A DNA stretch of 64,000 nt from Marinomonas shanghaiensis (lineage in GTDB: Bacteria; Pseudomonadota; Gammaproteobacteria; Pseudomonadales; Marinomonadaceae). This document shows positions 40,550 through 49,153 of the stretch, in pieces. The notes below the pieces were generated by a model that saw only the letters and a list, made by a program, of their open reading frames with translations, did no database searches and was not told the DNA's origin. The DNA lies in assembly GCF_003259175.1 (NCBI RefSeq), contig NZ_QGOK01000003.1:62001-126000 (forward strand), in the 5' to 3' direction. Positions within the stretch are counted from its first letter, which is position 1, and every line of letters starts with the position of its first letter. The translations under genes were made by a program, and so were the position numbers.

Positions 40550-41371
40550 CTACAAGTCATACCTTTTTCTTAAATAACGTGCAACACCGTCTTCGTCATG
40601 ATGACCGATAACATCCGTGGCCGCATCTTTGATATGAAGCAAGGCGTTCTCGGTAGCAAAAGCCTCATCAGAGACTGAAAACATCGAGAGATCATTGTCT
40701 CCATCCCCAAAGACTAGCATTGTTTGGGCACCGATTTCTGCCTTTAGTTCCATTAATGCCGAACCTTTACACACATTGCTGTGATGGATATCTAACCAGA
40801 ATGCCTCTGGATTATAGATGCCACCGCCAGAATACGCCGTTAAATGGCTGTGTTTTTGGGTATCTTGCACAATGTTTTCAATAAACTCTGGTCGTCCCAT
40901 GGCGCTGATATTGGTGATTTTTGCGTTGTGTGAGAGTTCAGCCAAAGGATGGAGGCTCATGTTTTTGTGATTCCCTAACTCATTAGCAATGTGATCGCTC
41001 AGATGGCCGCTCAAGGGGGAGTGGTAAACACGATGGGATCCATCGTCTTCTAGACAAAAAACAAAGGGCGTAACTTGATTTTCTTCAAAAGAGCTCAGCA
41101 GTTCTGAAATATGACTTTGAGACAGAAGGTGACGATGACGATAAAGGTTTTGCTGAGGGTCCCACCATTCGACACCGTTTTTAAAAATTTGCCAGTTAGG
41201 AAAGTCATGCCCTTGGATACATGGCAGCGCGGCAAAACGAGTTCGGCCCGTCGCTATCGTGTAGAAAACCCCCGCCGATTTTAAACGCTCAAGCGTTTCA
41301 AGTGTGTATTCAGAAAGGCGCTGATGCCGATTTAATAGGGTGCCGTCTAGATCAAATGCCACTAATTCCAT
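40550..41371 (-). CDS. HAD-superfamily phosphatase (Cof type)
   Basis: The 273-residue protein has the HAD motifs: VAFDLDGTLL (nucleophile Asp), ATGRTR (Thr), a Lys in the CKGSALMEL segment and FGDGDNDLSMF. The cap is of the C2 (Cof) type, usual for sugar-phosphate or pyridoxal-phosphate phosphatases. The ATG used has GAGG just upstream; a GTG two codons earlier is possible. The substrate cannot be given. Confidence 0.9.
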   Translation of the reverse strand: MELVAFDLDGTLLNRHQRLSEYTLETLERLKSAGVFYTIATGRTRFAALPCIQGHDFPNWQIFKNGVEWWDPQQNLYRHRHLLSQSHISELLSSFEENQVTPFVFCLEDDGSHRVYHSPLSGHLSDHIANELGNHKNMSLHPLAELSHNAKITNISAMGRPEFIENIVQDTQKHSHLTAYSGGGIYNPEAFWLDIHHSNVCKGSALMELKAEIGAQTMLVFGDGDNDLSMFSVSDEAFATENALLHIKDAATDVIGHHDEDGVARYLRKRYDL

Positions 41372-41422
41372 AATCACCTCATACTCTAGGACACCGACTA
41401 TCGCACTGATTCAGCGAGGTAT

Positions 41423-42847
41423 TCAAGTGTCTTTTTCGTTTTTGCCGTGGTTTTCCTTCATGTTTTTTAGCCGCTTACTGAGCGCTGGTTGTGAAATGCC
41501 TAGCATTCTTGCTGCGAGTGATTGATTACTTTTTGCTCTTTTCATGGCTTCCTCAACCAATAAGTCCGCCATATTACTCAGGGTCGGCAATGGGCTATGA
41601 GGGGGAAAGAGAAGAGTGTTTTCCGTGAGGTCGACGGCTTTTTCTCGGTTGAATAAGGGTTCAAAAGGCGCGCAGTTTAGTTCATCCGTTGTGCTTTGGC
41701 TTACGGCATCGTAAATCAGGGCTTTTAACTCTCGAGCATTGCCTGGAAAAGAGTACTGAGACAAGTTAACTGATAGGCTTTTTGGCACCGTTAAGCTTGG
41801 CTTGTTCATTTCTTTGCAAGCTAATGTCATAAAGTGATCAATCAATAAAGGAAGGTCAGCCAACCGTTCTCGTAGCGGTGGAATCGTCACCATATGGGTT
41901 TTTAAGCGAAAAAATAAATCTTTACGAAATTTTCCTTCCGCTTGTAGCTGCGATAATTGTTGATGTGTGGCAACGACGATTCTGGCTTCCATTCTTTTAG
42001 GCTTGTCACTTCCAACAGGGTAGTACTCACCTTCTTGCAAAAGGCGTAACAGTTTCACTTGAGAGGCCAGACTGAGATCACCAATTTCGTCCAGAAATAA
42101 TGTGCCTCCAGCCGCTTTTTCTACTAGGCCTAGCCGTGTTTTGTCGGCGCCTGTAAAGGCGCCACGAGCGTGTCCAAATAGGGTGTCTGCGAAAACATTG
42201 TCATCGACCCCTGCCACGTTGACGCTTACCAGTGGACCAGGACAACGGCTTAGGTCATGAATGACGTTGGCAATGAGCTCTTTGCCCACACCACTTTCAC
42301 CAGAAATTAAAACCGGTTGGCGCGTTTTAGCGATTGACTCGATGTAACGAAAAGCAGACCACATGGTTTGATCTGAGGTAATAATGTTGGCAAAGGCATC
42401 CGGCTTTTCCAGTTCGTTCGATAAGATTTGCGCTCGCAGCGCTTGGTTTTCTAAAGTGAGCTCTTGGGTGCGAATGGCGCGTTTTAAACCATCTAGGATT
42501 TGGTTTTGGTCTGACGTTTTCACAAAATAGTCAAAGGCGCCCTGTTTGACGCACTCGACAGCGGTATTCACTTGATTGACGCCGCTGATAATGATGACAC
42601 ACACATTGGGGTATTCTTCTTTTAGCCAGGCCAACACTTTTTGGCCCGACACTTTGGGCATGGTGAGGTCGAGCAAAACGAGCCCGATATCTTCCGTTTC
42701 CATGAGTGAAGGAATCTGGCTTGGATCAGCGCAGGTCATTAAATGGTTAAAGCCTTGTATTTCTAGGGTTAATGACATGCTTCTAAGAAAGGCGATTTCA
42801 TCATCAACCAATAAAATCTTAAACTGAGGGTAGAGATTATGCTTCAT
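41423..42847 (-). CDS. Sigma-54-dependent response regulator (DctD/NtrC type)
   Basis: A 474-residue protein: receiver domain with the phospho-acceptor in VLLDLTMPKVSG (about Asp59), AAA+ domain with GESGVGKE (Walker A), GAFTGA (sigma-54 contact) and LDEIGD (Walker B), and a Fis-type helix-turn-helix at the end (SLAARMLGISQPALSKRLK). The ATG overlaps the kinase stop (ATGA). Its likely target is the divergent TAXI-TRAP operon, which has a sigma-54 promoter and three palindromic sites upstream. Confidence 0.95.
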   Translation of the reverse strand: MKHNLYPQFKILLVDDEIAFLRSMSLTLEIQGFNHLMTCADPSQIPSLMETEDIGLVLLDLTMPKVSGQKVLAWLKEEYPNVCVIIISGVNQVNTAVECVKQGAFDYFVKTSDQNQILDGLKRAIRTQELTLENQALRAQILSNELEKPDAFANIITSDQTMWSAFRYIESIAKTRQPVLISGESGVGKELIANVIHDLSRCPGPLVSVNVAGVDDNVFADTLFGHARGAFTGADKTRLGLVEKAAGGTLFLDEIGDLSLASQVKLLRLLQEGEYYPVGSDKPKRMEARIVVATHQQLSQLQAEGKFRKDLFFRLKTHMVTIPPLRERLADLPLLIDHFMTLACKEMNKPSLTVPKSLSVNLSQYSFPGNARELKALIYDAVSQSTTDELNCAPFEPLFNREKAVDLTENTLLFPPHSPLPTLSNMADLLVEEAMKRAKSNQSLAARMLGISQPALSKRLKNMKENHGKNEKDT

Positions 42848-44622
42848 GAAAGGCTCTTATTTTTTTTAGGTAATTCAAAAATATCAGTGTTGCTGAAGGT
42901 GCCTTCCATTGCTGTATTTGGCTGATAAACGGGGAAAGAAACGGTCACACAAGTCCCTTTGCCTACTTCCGAATCAAAGGCTAATTTCCCTTGATGGGTG
43001 TTAATAATCGCGGCAGAAACAGACAGCCCTAATCCGGTTCCACCTTGTTCTCTCTTGGTGGTAAAGAAGGGGTCGGTTAAGCGAATAAGATTGGCAGGAT
43101 CAATGCCTTTGCCTTTATCTTCGATGACAATAAGTACTTCTTTCTCATCCAAACTTAACGTCGTTGTGACGCGAATACTACTTTGACGTTGTTCTATGGC
43201 GTCACAAGCATTAATAATAAGGTTAATCATGACTTGTTCGACTCGTTGAGCGCTGCCGATAATAATAGGATTGCGCTTATCGACATAAAGCTCAAAGTCA
43301 TCGGTGGCGTTTCGAATGCTGGTGTCTACCAACCGAATAGCCGTGGACACCACGTCGTTTATGTTAACTTCTTGAGTGATTTCATTCGGCTCTTCGCGGG
43401 CAAAATCTTTTAAGTCGTTTACTATGTTACGAATTCGCAGTGTACTTTGATCCATTTCGTCCAGTAGATACGGTAACTCCTGACGTAAGCGATCGAATTT
43501 GAGGCCTGCCAGTGAGAAATCAGGGTCATTTTGGGCGTGTTTTGCTAAATAGGGTAGCGCATCTATCCAAGCGGCTTTTAGGATGGGAAGGTTGAGCATC
43601 AATAAGCCCGTCGGATTGTTTATTTCGTGAGCCACCCCTGACACAAGTATGCCTAAAGAGGCCATTTTATCGGCTTGAATAAGTTGTTCTTGCTGTGATT
43701 TTAGCTGATTAGAACGTTTTTCTACTTCTTTACGCAGCATCGCGTTCCAGATAACGATGACACTGATTGCCAGCAATAAGGCGATAATGATGGACGCTGC
43801 GTACAGCCCTAATTTTTTCCATGGAAAAGGCGCTGGCTCTAAGGCCCCAAACCATTTTTCGTAAATTTGTTGTTGCTTACCGGTATTTTTGAGGATGGCT
43901 AGGCCTTCGTTAAACAGAGCGATAATGTCTTCGTTTTTGGGCAATGCGCCATAACTTAAGCGTTGGCCCGATATTGGGCTGGCGATGGCATGGATATTAT
44001 TGAGCTGCATTTCTTTGCTTAGATAAAGGCTAGGAGAGTTTGCCGTTAATGCGTAGTCGTGTTTTCCTGATGCCAATAAACGCAGTGCTTCAGCGTGAGT
44101 TTGAACGGGGATGATGATGGCCTGAATGTTATTATCAATTAGGTATTCGTGCATGATGCTGGCGTTTTGGATCATCACTTCTTTATTTTTGAGTTGCGTG
44201 ACATCGTTGATAACGGGGGAGTCTTTGCGAGCAAATATTGAGTAATTTACGATCGAATGTGCGGAGGAAAAACGAATGCTCCGAGCCCGTTCATCGGAAT
44301 AAGCAATGCCTTGAAGGACATCTAAACGACCAGAATGCAGGTCTTCAAATATGGTTTGCCAATCGGCCATTTCTATTTCCACATGAACCCCCATCACTTC
44401 TGCAATGGCTTTTGTCAGTTCAACTGTGTAGCCCGTGGGCTCACCGTCCACTCCCGCAAATTCATAAGGTGGAAAATTATAGTCTGCCCCTACGGAAATC
44501 ACTCTTTTTCCAGCCACTGTCGAATGGCTGTCTCTTGCAGACAGCGGAGTGGATAAGGATGCCAAGCCTAAAAATAAACACAGTAAAGAGGCCAAAGTAC
44601 GTATTGTTAATGAGCTTAGCAT
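42844..44622 (-). CDS. Sensor histidine kinase with periplasmic solute-binding domain
   Basis: A 592-residue protein: signal peptide or first membrane segment (1–30), an SBP_bac_3-type domain (about 40–265; ISVGADYNFPPYEFAGVDGE), a membrane span (about 278–298), a coiled coil, then HisKA with the H box GVAHEINNPTG (around 330) and HATPase with NLIINACDA, DKGKGID and GGTGLGLSVS. The fused amino-acid-type binding domain suggests direct sensing of a small periplasmic ligand, perhaps the same solute the neighbouring transporter carries. It is co-transcribed with the response regulator. Confidence 0.93.
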   Translation of the reverse strand: MLSSLTIRTLASLLCLFLGLASLSTPLSARDSHSTVAGKRVISVGADYNFPPYEFAGVDGEPTGYTVELTKAIAEVMGVHVEIEMADWQTIFEDLHSGRLDVLQGIAYSDERARSIRFSSAHSIVNYSIFARKDSPVINDVTQLKNKEVMIQNASIMHEYLIDNNIQAIIIPVQTHAEALRLLASGKHDYALTANSPSLYLSKEMQLNNIHAIASPISGQRLSYGALPKNEDIIALFNEGLAILKNTGKQQQIYEKWFGALEPAPFPWKKLGLYAASIIIALLLAISVIVIWNAMLRKEVEKRSNQLKSQQEQLIQADKMASLGILVSGVAHEINNPTGLLMLNLPILKAAWIDALPYLAKHAQNDPDFSLAGLKFDRLRQELPYLLDEMDQSTLRIRNIVNDLKDFAREEPNEITQEVNINDVVSTAIRLVDTSIRNATDDFELYVDKRNPIIIGSAQRVEQVMINLIINACDAIEQRQSSIRVTTTLSLDEKEVLIVIEDKGKGIDPANLIRLTDPFFTTKREQGGTGLGLSVSAAIINTHQGKLAFDSEVGKGTCVTVSFPVYQPNTAMEGTFSNTDIFELPKKNKSLS

Positions 44623-44739
44623 GGGTGAAATGTCTTTTTTATTAATGTTATTGAAGCGAATACTAACGGTATGGACTGAATAAAAAAAGCATGGAAAAGG
44701 AAATTAGGAATGAGTAATGAGCTTTAATTTTTTTGCAAT

Positions 44740-44852
44740 ATAACAAAAGTTATAGTCATAGCTTTTGTTATTAAGTGTATTGAATGTGTTTGTTTTGGGC
44801 GTTTTAGCTGACAATTTCTTTGCAAAGATTTTTTTCCTATAACTTAAGTTAT
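44740..44852 (+). promoter_or_regulatory. Three ATAAC-N4-GTTAT palindromes (probable enhancer sites)
   Basis: Sites are 44740–44753 (ATAACAAAAGTTAT), 44758–44771 (ATAGCTTTTGTTAT, one mismatch) and 44839–44852 (ATAACTTAAGTTAT, inside a 16-bp perfect palindrome). They lie about 80–190 bp upstream of the sigma-54 promoter, the usual distance for NtrC-type activators; the first two are 18 bp apart. Confidence 0.75.
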
Positions 44853-44930
44853 ATTTAACTGTCGCTGTAAATATGTGTTTTTATCTGGCTATTTATTTAA
44901 AAATCAATGGTTTAGGTTGTTTTTATGGAA

Positions 44931-44946
44931 TTGGCACTTAACTTGC
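44931..44946 (+). promoter_or_regulatory. Sigma-54 promoter of the TAXI-TRAP operon
   Basis: TTGGCAC-TTAAC-TTGC fits the -24/-12 consensus (TGGCAC-N5-TTGC) exactly. The ~380 bp between the kinase and TAXI genes hold this promoter and the three upstream palindromes. Confidence 0.88.
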
Positions 44947-45001
44947 CATAGAGCACGGGTCACATGACATTATTTTAAATACCGGAATGCTTGAGGATTC
45001 T

Positions 45002-45973
45002 ATGATAATTAAAAAAACACTATTTAAAGCTTTGTTTGTACCTGCGATAGCGGGCGCTTCTATGTTGTCTATGGCCGACACGCAGTTTGTTTCGATTGGC
45101 ACGGGTGGTGTAACAGGGGTCTATTACCCCGCAGGTGGTTCCATTTGCCGTATGTTGAACAAAGATCGTAACGAGCATGGCATTCGTTGTTCTGCCGAAT
45201 CGACGGGTGGTTCGGGCTACAACGTTAACAGCATCCGCGCTGGTGAATTGGAGTTTGGTGTTGCTCAGTCTGATGTTCAAACGGCCGCGTTAGAAGGCAC
45301 TGGGCAGTTTGAGGGGAATCCTTTTCCAGAGCTGCGTTCGGTATTCTCTTTGCATCCAGAACCGATTCATCTAATGGCTCGTGCGGATTCCGGTATTAAG
45401 ACATTCGATGACCTTGCTGGCAAGCGCGTTAATATCGGTAACCCTGGTTCAGGTAACCGCTCTATGATGGAACTGTTAATGGCAGAAAAAGGCTGGACGA
45501 CAGCGGATTTTTCCATTGCCGCCGAGTTAAAAGCGTCTGAGCAAGCGCAAGGTATTTGCGATGATAAGTTTGATGTGACCATTTATGTCTCTGGTCTGCC
45601 AAATGGCGTTGCTCAAGAAGCAGCCACGACTTGTGATATCAAATTAATTCCAATGAACGGGCCTGCTTCTCTTGCCGTTATGCAAAAAAATAGCGCTTTC
45701 TCACAAGCGATTATTCCAGCAGGAATGTACACAGGAAACGATCAAGATATTGCGACATTTGGACCTAAAGCGACCATAGTGACGTCCGCTAACGTTTCTG
45801 ATGAAGTGGTTTATCAACTGACGAAATCTGTTTTTGAAAACTTAGATTCTTTTAAGCGTTTACATCCCGCCTTCGATCGCCTTGAGCCACTTGAAATGGT
45901 TCACACTTCCCTTGTTGCGCCATTGCACCCAGGTGCTGTGCGTTACTACCAAGAAAAAGGTTATATCAAGTAA
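45002..45973 (+). CDS. TAXI-family TRAP transporter solute-binding protein
   Basis: TAXI proteins deliver organic acids or amino acids to TRAP permeases. The 323-residue protein has a signal peptide (about 1–26), then FVSIGTGGVTGVYYPAGGSI, CSAESTGGSGYNVNSIRAGE and NIGNPGSGNRSMMELLMAEK, all family features. GAGGA lies 6 nt before the chosen ATG; an upstream ATG at 44987 has none. Gene order SBP–fused permease is standard. Regulation by sigma-54 and the divergent two-component system is inferred from the promoter. Confidence 0.93.
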   Translation: MIIKKTLFKALFVPAIAGASMLSMADTQFVSIGTGGVTGVYYPAGGSICRMLNKDRNEHGIRCSAESTGGSGYNVNSIRAGELEFGVAQSDVQTAALEGTGQFEGNPFPELRSVFSLHPEPIHLMARADSGIKTFDDLAGKRVNIGNPGSGNRSMMELLMAEKGWTTADFSIAAELKASEQAQGICDDKFDVTIYVSGLPNGVAQEAATTCDIKLIPMNGPASLAVMQKNSAFSQAIIPAGMYTGNDQDIATFGPKATIVTSANVSDEVVYQLTKSVFENLDSFKRLHPAFDRLEPLEMVHTSLVAPLHPGAVRYYQEKGYIK

Positions 45974-46009
45974 ATATTCTGTTGCATGACGTTTCATGCG
46001 GTTTGAATG

Positions 46010-46038
46010 AAGCACCTGTCTTGCGATGGGTGCTTTTT
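46010..46038 (+). terminator. Intra-operon attenuator between TAXI and permease genes
   Basis: AAGCACC and GGTGCTT pair around 12 nt and lead into five Ts. The weak stem would let part of the transcripts continue, giving more binding protein than permease. Confidence 0.6.
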
Positions 46039-46086
46039 GAGTTTTGCAATACGCTGCCACTGTAAAGTGGTGGGTTAGGAGTCGGT

Positions 46087-48675
46087 ATGTCGATCAACAC
46101 AAGCACCACAGTTTCCCCCGATAAGTTAGACGAACTTGTCGCAGAAGCCGATGTCGGTAAGCGCAGTCCAACGGGTAAGATCTCTATTGGTCTACTTTTT
46201 TTGGTACCACTTTTGTGGTCCTTGTTTCAATTATGGACAGGTTCTCCGTTGCCTTCACAATTTGGCATCGGTTTTTTAAACGATACACAGTCCCGTGCTG
46301 TTCATTTGGCTTTTGCTGTGTTTTTGGCATTTTTAGCCTTTCCTGCCTTTAGCAAAAGTCCTACAGGTTATATTCCTTGGGTAGATTATGTTTTGGCTAT
46401 TTTGGCAGCGGCTTGTGCTTCCTATTTGTTTTTGTTTAATGATCAGCTAGCGACACGTCCTGGTTTGCCAACGACGATGGACCTTGTGGTTTCTGCGATT
46501 GGCTTGGCGTTGACTCTAGAGGCGGCAAGACGTTCTCTTGGTCCTGCCTTGATGCTGATTGCCTTATTTTTCTTGGTGTATGTCTTTTTTGGTGACAGCG
46601 CTATTTTGCCTGAGATATTGCGCTGGAAAGGCGCTTCTTTTGAAAAAGCCATGAATCATATGTGGCTTACGACCGAAGGGGTATTCGGCATTGCTTTGGG
46701 CGTGTCTTCTGGCTTTGTTTTCCTATTTGTTTTGTTCGGTGCCTTGTTAAACCAAGCGGGCGCGGGCAATTATTTTATTAAAGTGGCGTTTTCTTTATTG
46801 GGTCACATGCGTGGTGGTCCAGCAAAAGCCGCGGTGCTTTCTTCTGCCATGACCGGTTTGATTTCGGGGTCTTCTATTGCCAATGTGGTGACAACAGGCA
46901 CCTTTACTATTCCGCTAATGAAAAAAGTGGGCTTTAGTGCCGAAAAAGCGGGTGCGGTGGAAGTGTCGTCTTCGGTGAATGGTGTGATTATGCCACCTGT
47001 GATGGGGGCCGTGGCGTTTTTGATGGTGGAGTACGTTGGTATTTCATACATTGAAGTGGTCAAGCATGCATTTTTACCCGCCACCATTTCGTATATCGCA
47101 CTGCTTTACATTGTACATTTAGAGGCGTTGAAAGCAGACATGCAAGGTTTGCCTCGTTCTACGCCAGCGCGAACTTGGACTGCGCAGTTGATTCGCACAG
47201 GGATTCTTGTCACCAGTATGTTGATACTCGCGGGTCTTTTGTATTATATCGTGGTGGCGGTAAAGTGGTTACTCGGTGACTATGCCAATGTGGGGTTATT
47301 GGCGTTGGTGGTGCTGGGGTATTTTGGTTTGTTGTATGTGTCTTCAAAGTCTGATGATTTGGAGATAGAAGCGAGTGATGAGGCGATTATTAAATTGCCT
47401 ATTTTCTCTGAAGTATATAAAGCCGGTTTGTATTACCTTGTACCGCTTCTTGTTTTGGTGTGGTTTTTAATGGTTGAGCGCAAGTCGCCAGGTTTGTCGG
47501 CCTTTTGGGCTTGTATGTTGATGGCGTTTATTTTGCTGACACAGAAGCCTTTGAAAGCCTGGTTTCGCCAACAAAACCACATTGCACAGCAAGCAAAATC
47601 CGGTGTCATTGACTTAATTGATGGCTTAAATACGGGTGCTCGTAACATGATCGGCATTGGGGTGGCAACGGCAACGGCGGGGATCATCGTTGGTACTGTT
47701 ACCTTGACGGGCATTGGTCAGGTGATGGCTGAGTTTGTTGAATTGGTGTCTGGTGGTGTGCTGATTATTATGCTGCTTATGGTGGCGCTGATTTCTTTAG
47801 TGCTTGGCATGGGCTTACCAACGACGGCGAACTACATTGTTGTTTCTTCTCTTATGGCAAGCGTCGTGGTTGAATTGGGTGCACAGTCCGGCTTGATTGT
47901 TCCTTTGATCGCCATCCATATGTTTGTGTTTTATTTTGGCATTATGGCCGATGTCACTCCGCCTGTTGGCTTGGCTTCTTTTGCCGCCGCGGCCGTGTCG
48001 GGTGGCGATCCCATTAAAACCGGTTTTACCGCATTTTTTTACTCGATGCGCACCGCTTTGTTGCCGTTCTTATTTATCTTTAATACCGATTTGCTCTTGA
48101 TTGATGTGACCTTTATCGAAGGGGTTGTGGTCTTTATTGTCTCCTTGGCGGCCATGTTGATTTTTGCGGCCGCTACGCAAGGCTACTTTATAGCCCGAAG
48201 CAAATGGTATGAAAGTGCCGCATTGTTGCTTATTGCCTTTACGCTCTTCCGTCCAGGTTTTTGGCTGGATATGGTCGATGCTCCCTATCAAGAGCGTCCA
48301 ACCCAAGAAATGTACCGCTACATTGATCAGCATCCTAATTTAGACACGCTAAGAATGTCGGTGGAAGGTGAGAATTTAGATGGTCGCTGGATCTCGAAAA
48401 CGGTACATATGCCGCTATTAGGTCAAGGTGATGCGGTTGACCGATTGCTCAAAGGTGCTGGTATTGAATTGCGTGAAGAAGAGGGTAAATATCTGATCGA
48501 CAATTTATTGTTTGGTAGTTATGCAGAACAGCAGAAGTTGGATTTTGACTGGGAAATTACGCAATTTGAAGTGGCGGCAGACAGACCAGCAAAAGAATGG
48601 TTTTTCATCCCTGCCTTTTTGTTAGCCGTGCTTGTGGTTTGGCGTCAGCGTAAACGTAAAGCGGGTTTAGAGTAA
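46087..48675 (+). CDS. TRAP transporter fused permease (4TM/12TM)
   Basis: A large membrane protein (862 residues) fusing the small DctQ-like and large DctM-like parts, as usual for TAXI systems. Many membrane helices are visible. Conserved stretches are GLISGSSIANVVTTGTFTIP, SSVNGVIMPPVMGAVAFLM, GMGLPTTANYIVVSSLM and MADVTPPVGLASFAAAAVSG. A C-terminal soluble part of about 110 residues precedes a last helix. Transport is driven by the sodium or proton gradient. Confidence 0.95.
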   Translation: MSINTSTTVSPDKLDELVAEADVGKRSPTGKISIGLLFLVPLLWSLFQLWTGSPLPSQFGIGFLNDTQSRAVHLAFAVFLAFLAFPAFSKSPTGYIPWVDYVLAILAAACASYLFLFNDQLATRPGLPTTMDLVVSAIGLALTLEAARRSLGPALMLIALFFLVYVFFGDSAILPEILRWKGASFEKAMNHMWLTTEGVFGIALGVSSGFVFLFVLFGALLNQAGAGNYFIKVAFSLLGHMRGGPAKAAVLSSAMTGLISGSSIANVVTTGTFTIPLMKKVGFSAEKAGAVEVSSSVNGVIMPPVMGAVAFLMVEYVGISYIEVVKHAFLPATISYIALLYIVHLEALKADMQGLPRSTPARTWTAQLIRTGILVTSMLILAGLLYYIVVAVKWLLGDYANVGLLALVVLGYFGLLYVSSKSDDLEIEASDEAIIKLPIFSEVYKAGLYYLVPLLVLVWFLMVERKSPGLSAFWACMLMAFILLTQKPLKAWFRQQNHIAQQAKSGVIDLIDGLNTGARNMIGIGVATATAGIIVGTVTLTGIGQVMAEFVELVSGGVLIIMLLMVALISLVLGMGLPTTANYIVVSSLMASVVVELGAQSGLIVPLIAIHMFVFYFGIMADVTPPVGLASFAAAAVSGGDPIKTGFTAFFYSMRTALLPFLFIFNTDLLLIDVTFIEGVVVFIVSLAAMLIFAAATQGYFIARSKWYESAALLLIAFTLFRPGFWLDMVDAPYQERPTQEMYRYIDQHPNLDTLRMSVEGENLDGRWISKTVHMPLLGQGDAVDRLLKGAGIELREEEGKYLIDNLLFGSYAEQQKLDFDWEITQFEVAADRPAKEWFFIPAFLLAVLVVWRQRKRKAGLE

Positions 48676-48721
48676 TAATCCCCTTATTCTTTGTTCACGA
48701 CTTTGCTGGATAAGTCGTTTT

Positions 48722-48752
48722 GGCCGGTTGCGAGGATGCTTCCGGCCTTTTT
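48722..48752 (+). terminator. Terminator after the TRAP permease
   Basis: GGCCGG-TTGC and GC-TTCCGGCC form a GC-rich stem with a small internal loop, followed by five Ts. Confidence 0.82.
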
Positions 48753-48754
48753 GT

Positions 48755-49108
48755 TTATGCGCTTTTTTTCACTAAAGCTGATGTCTCTAAGTGTATTCCA
48801 GACCAGCCATTCTCAATAAATTGGCGAATGTTTTGATGGTCCGTTCCCGTTGGATTGTCTAAGACGTCTACTCGGTAGAAGTCGCCAAATAAATGCAAGG
48901 TTTCAGTTTCATTAAGTTGATGAATGGAAGCAAATGAAAAAACCTTACAGGAGCCATTGTTTTCGTTGATGCCATTTTTTTGTTTGCCGTTGCTAAATGC
49001 CATTGGCGTAAAATCGTACTCTTGCTCAATCACTTCAATGACTTCTTTGAACTTAACCTGTTCAGGTGTGGTTTTGATTTTTTCAATGAGTGTTTGTGTG
49101 CTTAGCAT
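48755..49108 (-). CDS. HopJ-type protein
   Basis: The 117-residue protein matches the family named after HopJ, a type III effector of Pseudomonas syringae: FKEVIEVIEQEYDFTPMAFSNG, NENNGSCKVFSFA, TLHLFGDFYR, GTDHQNIRQFIENGWSGI. Most members occur in free-living bacteria without type III secretion and their role is unknown, so an effector function should not be assumed. GGAG precedes the ATG. Confidence 0.88.
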   Translation of the reverse strand: MLSTQTLIEKIKTTPEQVKFKEVIEVIEQEYDFTPMAFSNGKQKNGINENNGSCKVFSFASIHQLNETETLHLFGDFYRVDVLDNPTGTDHQNIRQFIENGWSGIHLETSALVKKSA

Positions 49109-49153
49109 GGTTACTCCGTTTAGTGAGTCGGTTTTATGGTATAGGAATCGGTA

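Noticed and set aside
48755..49108. HopJ-like protein as evidence for a type III secretion system
   Set aside because: The family is widespread in bacteria without type III secretion and no secretion genes are present in the window.
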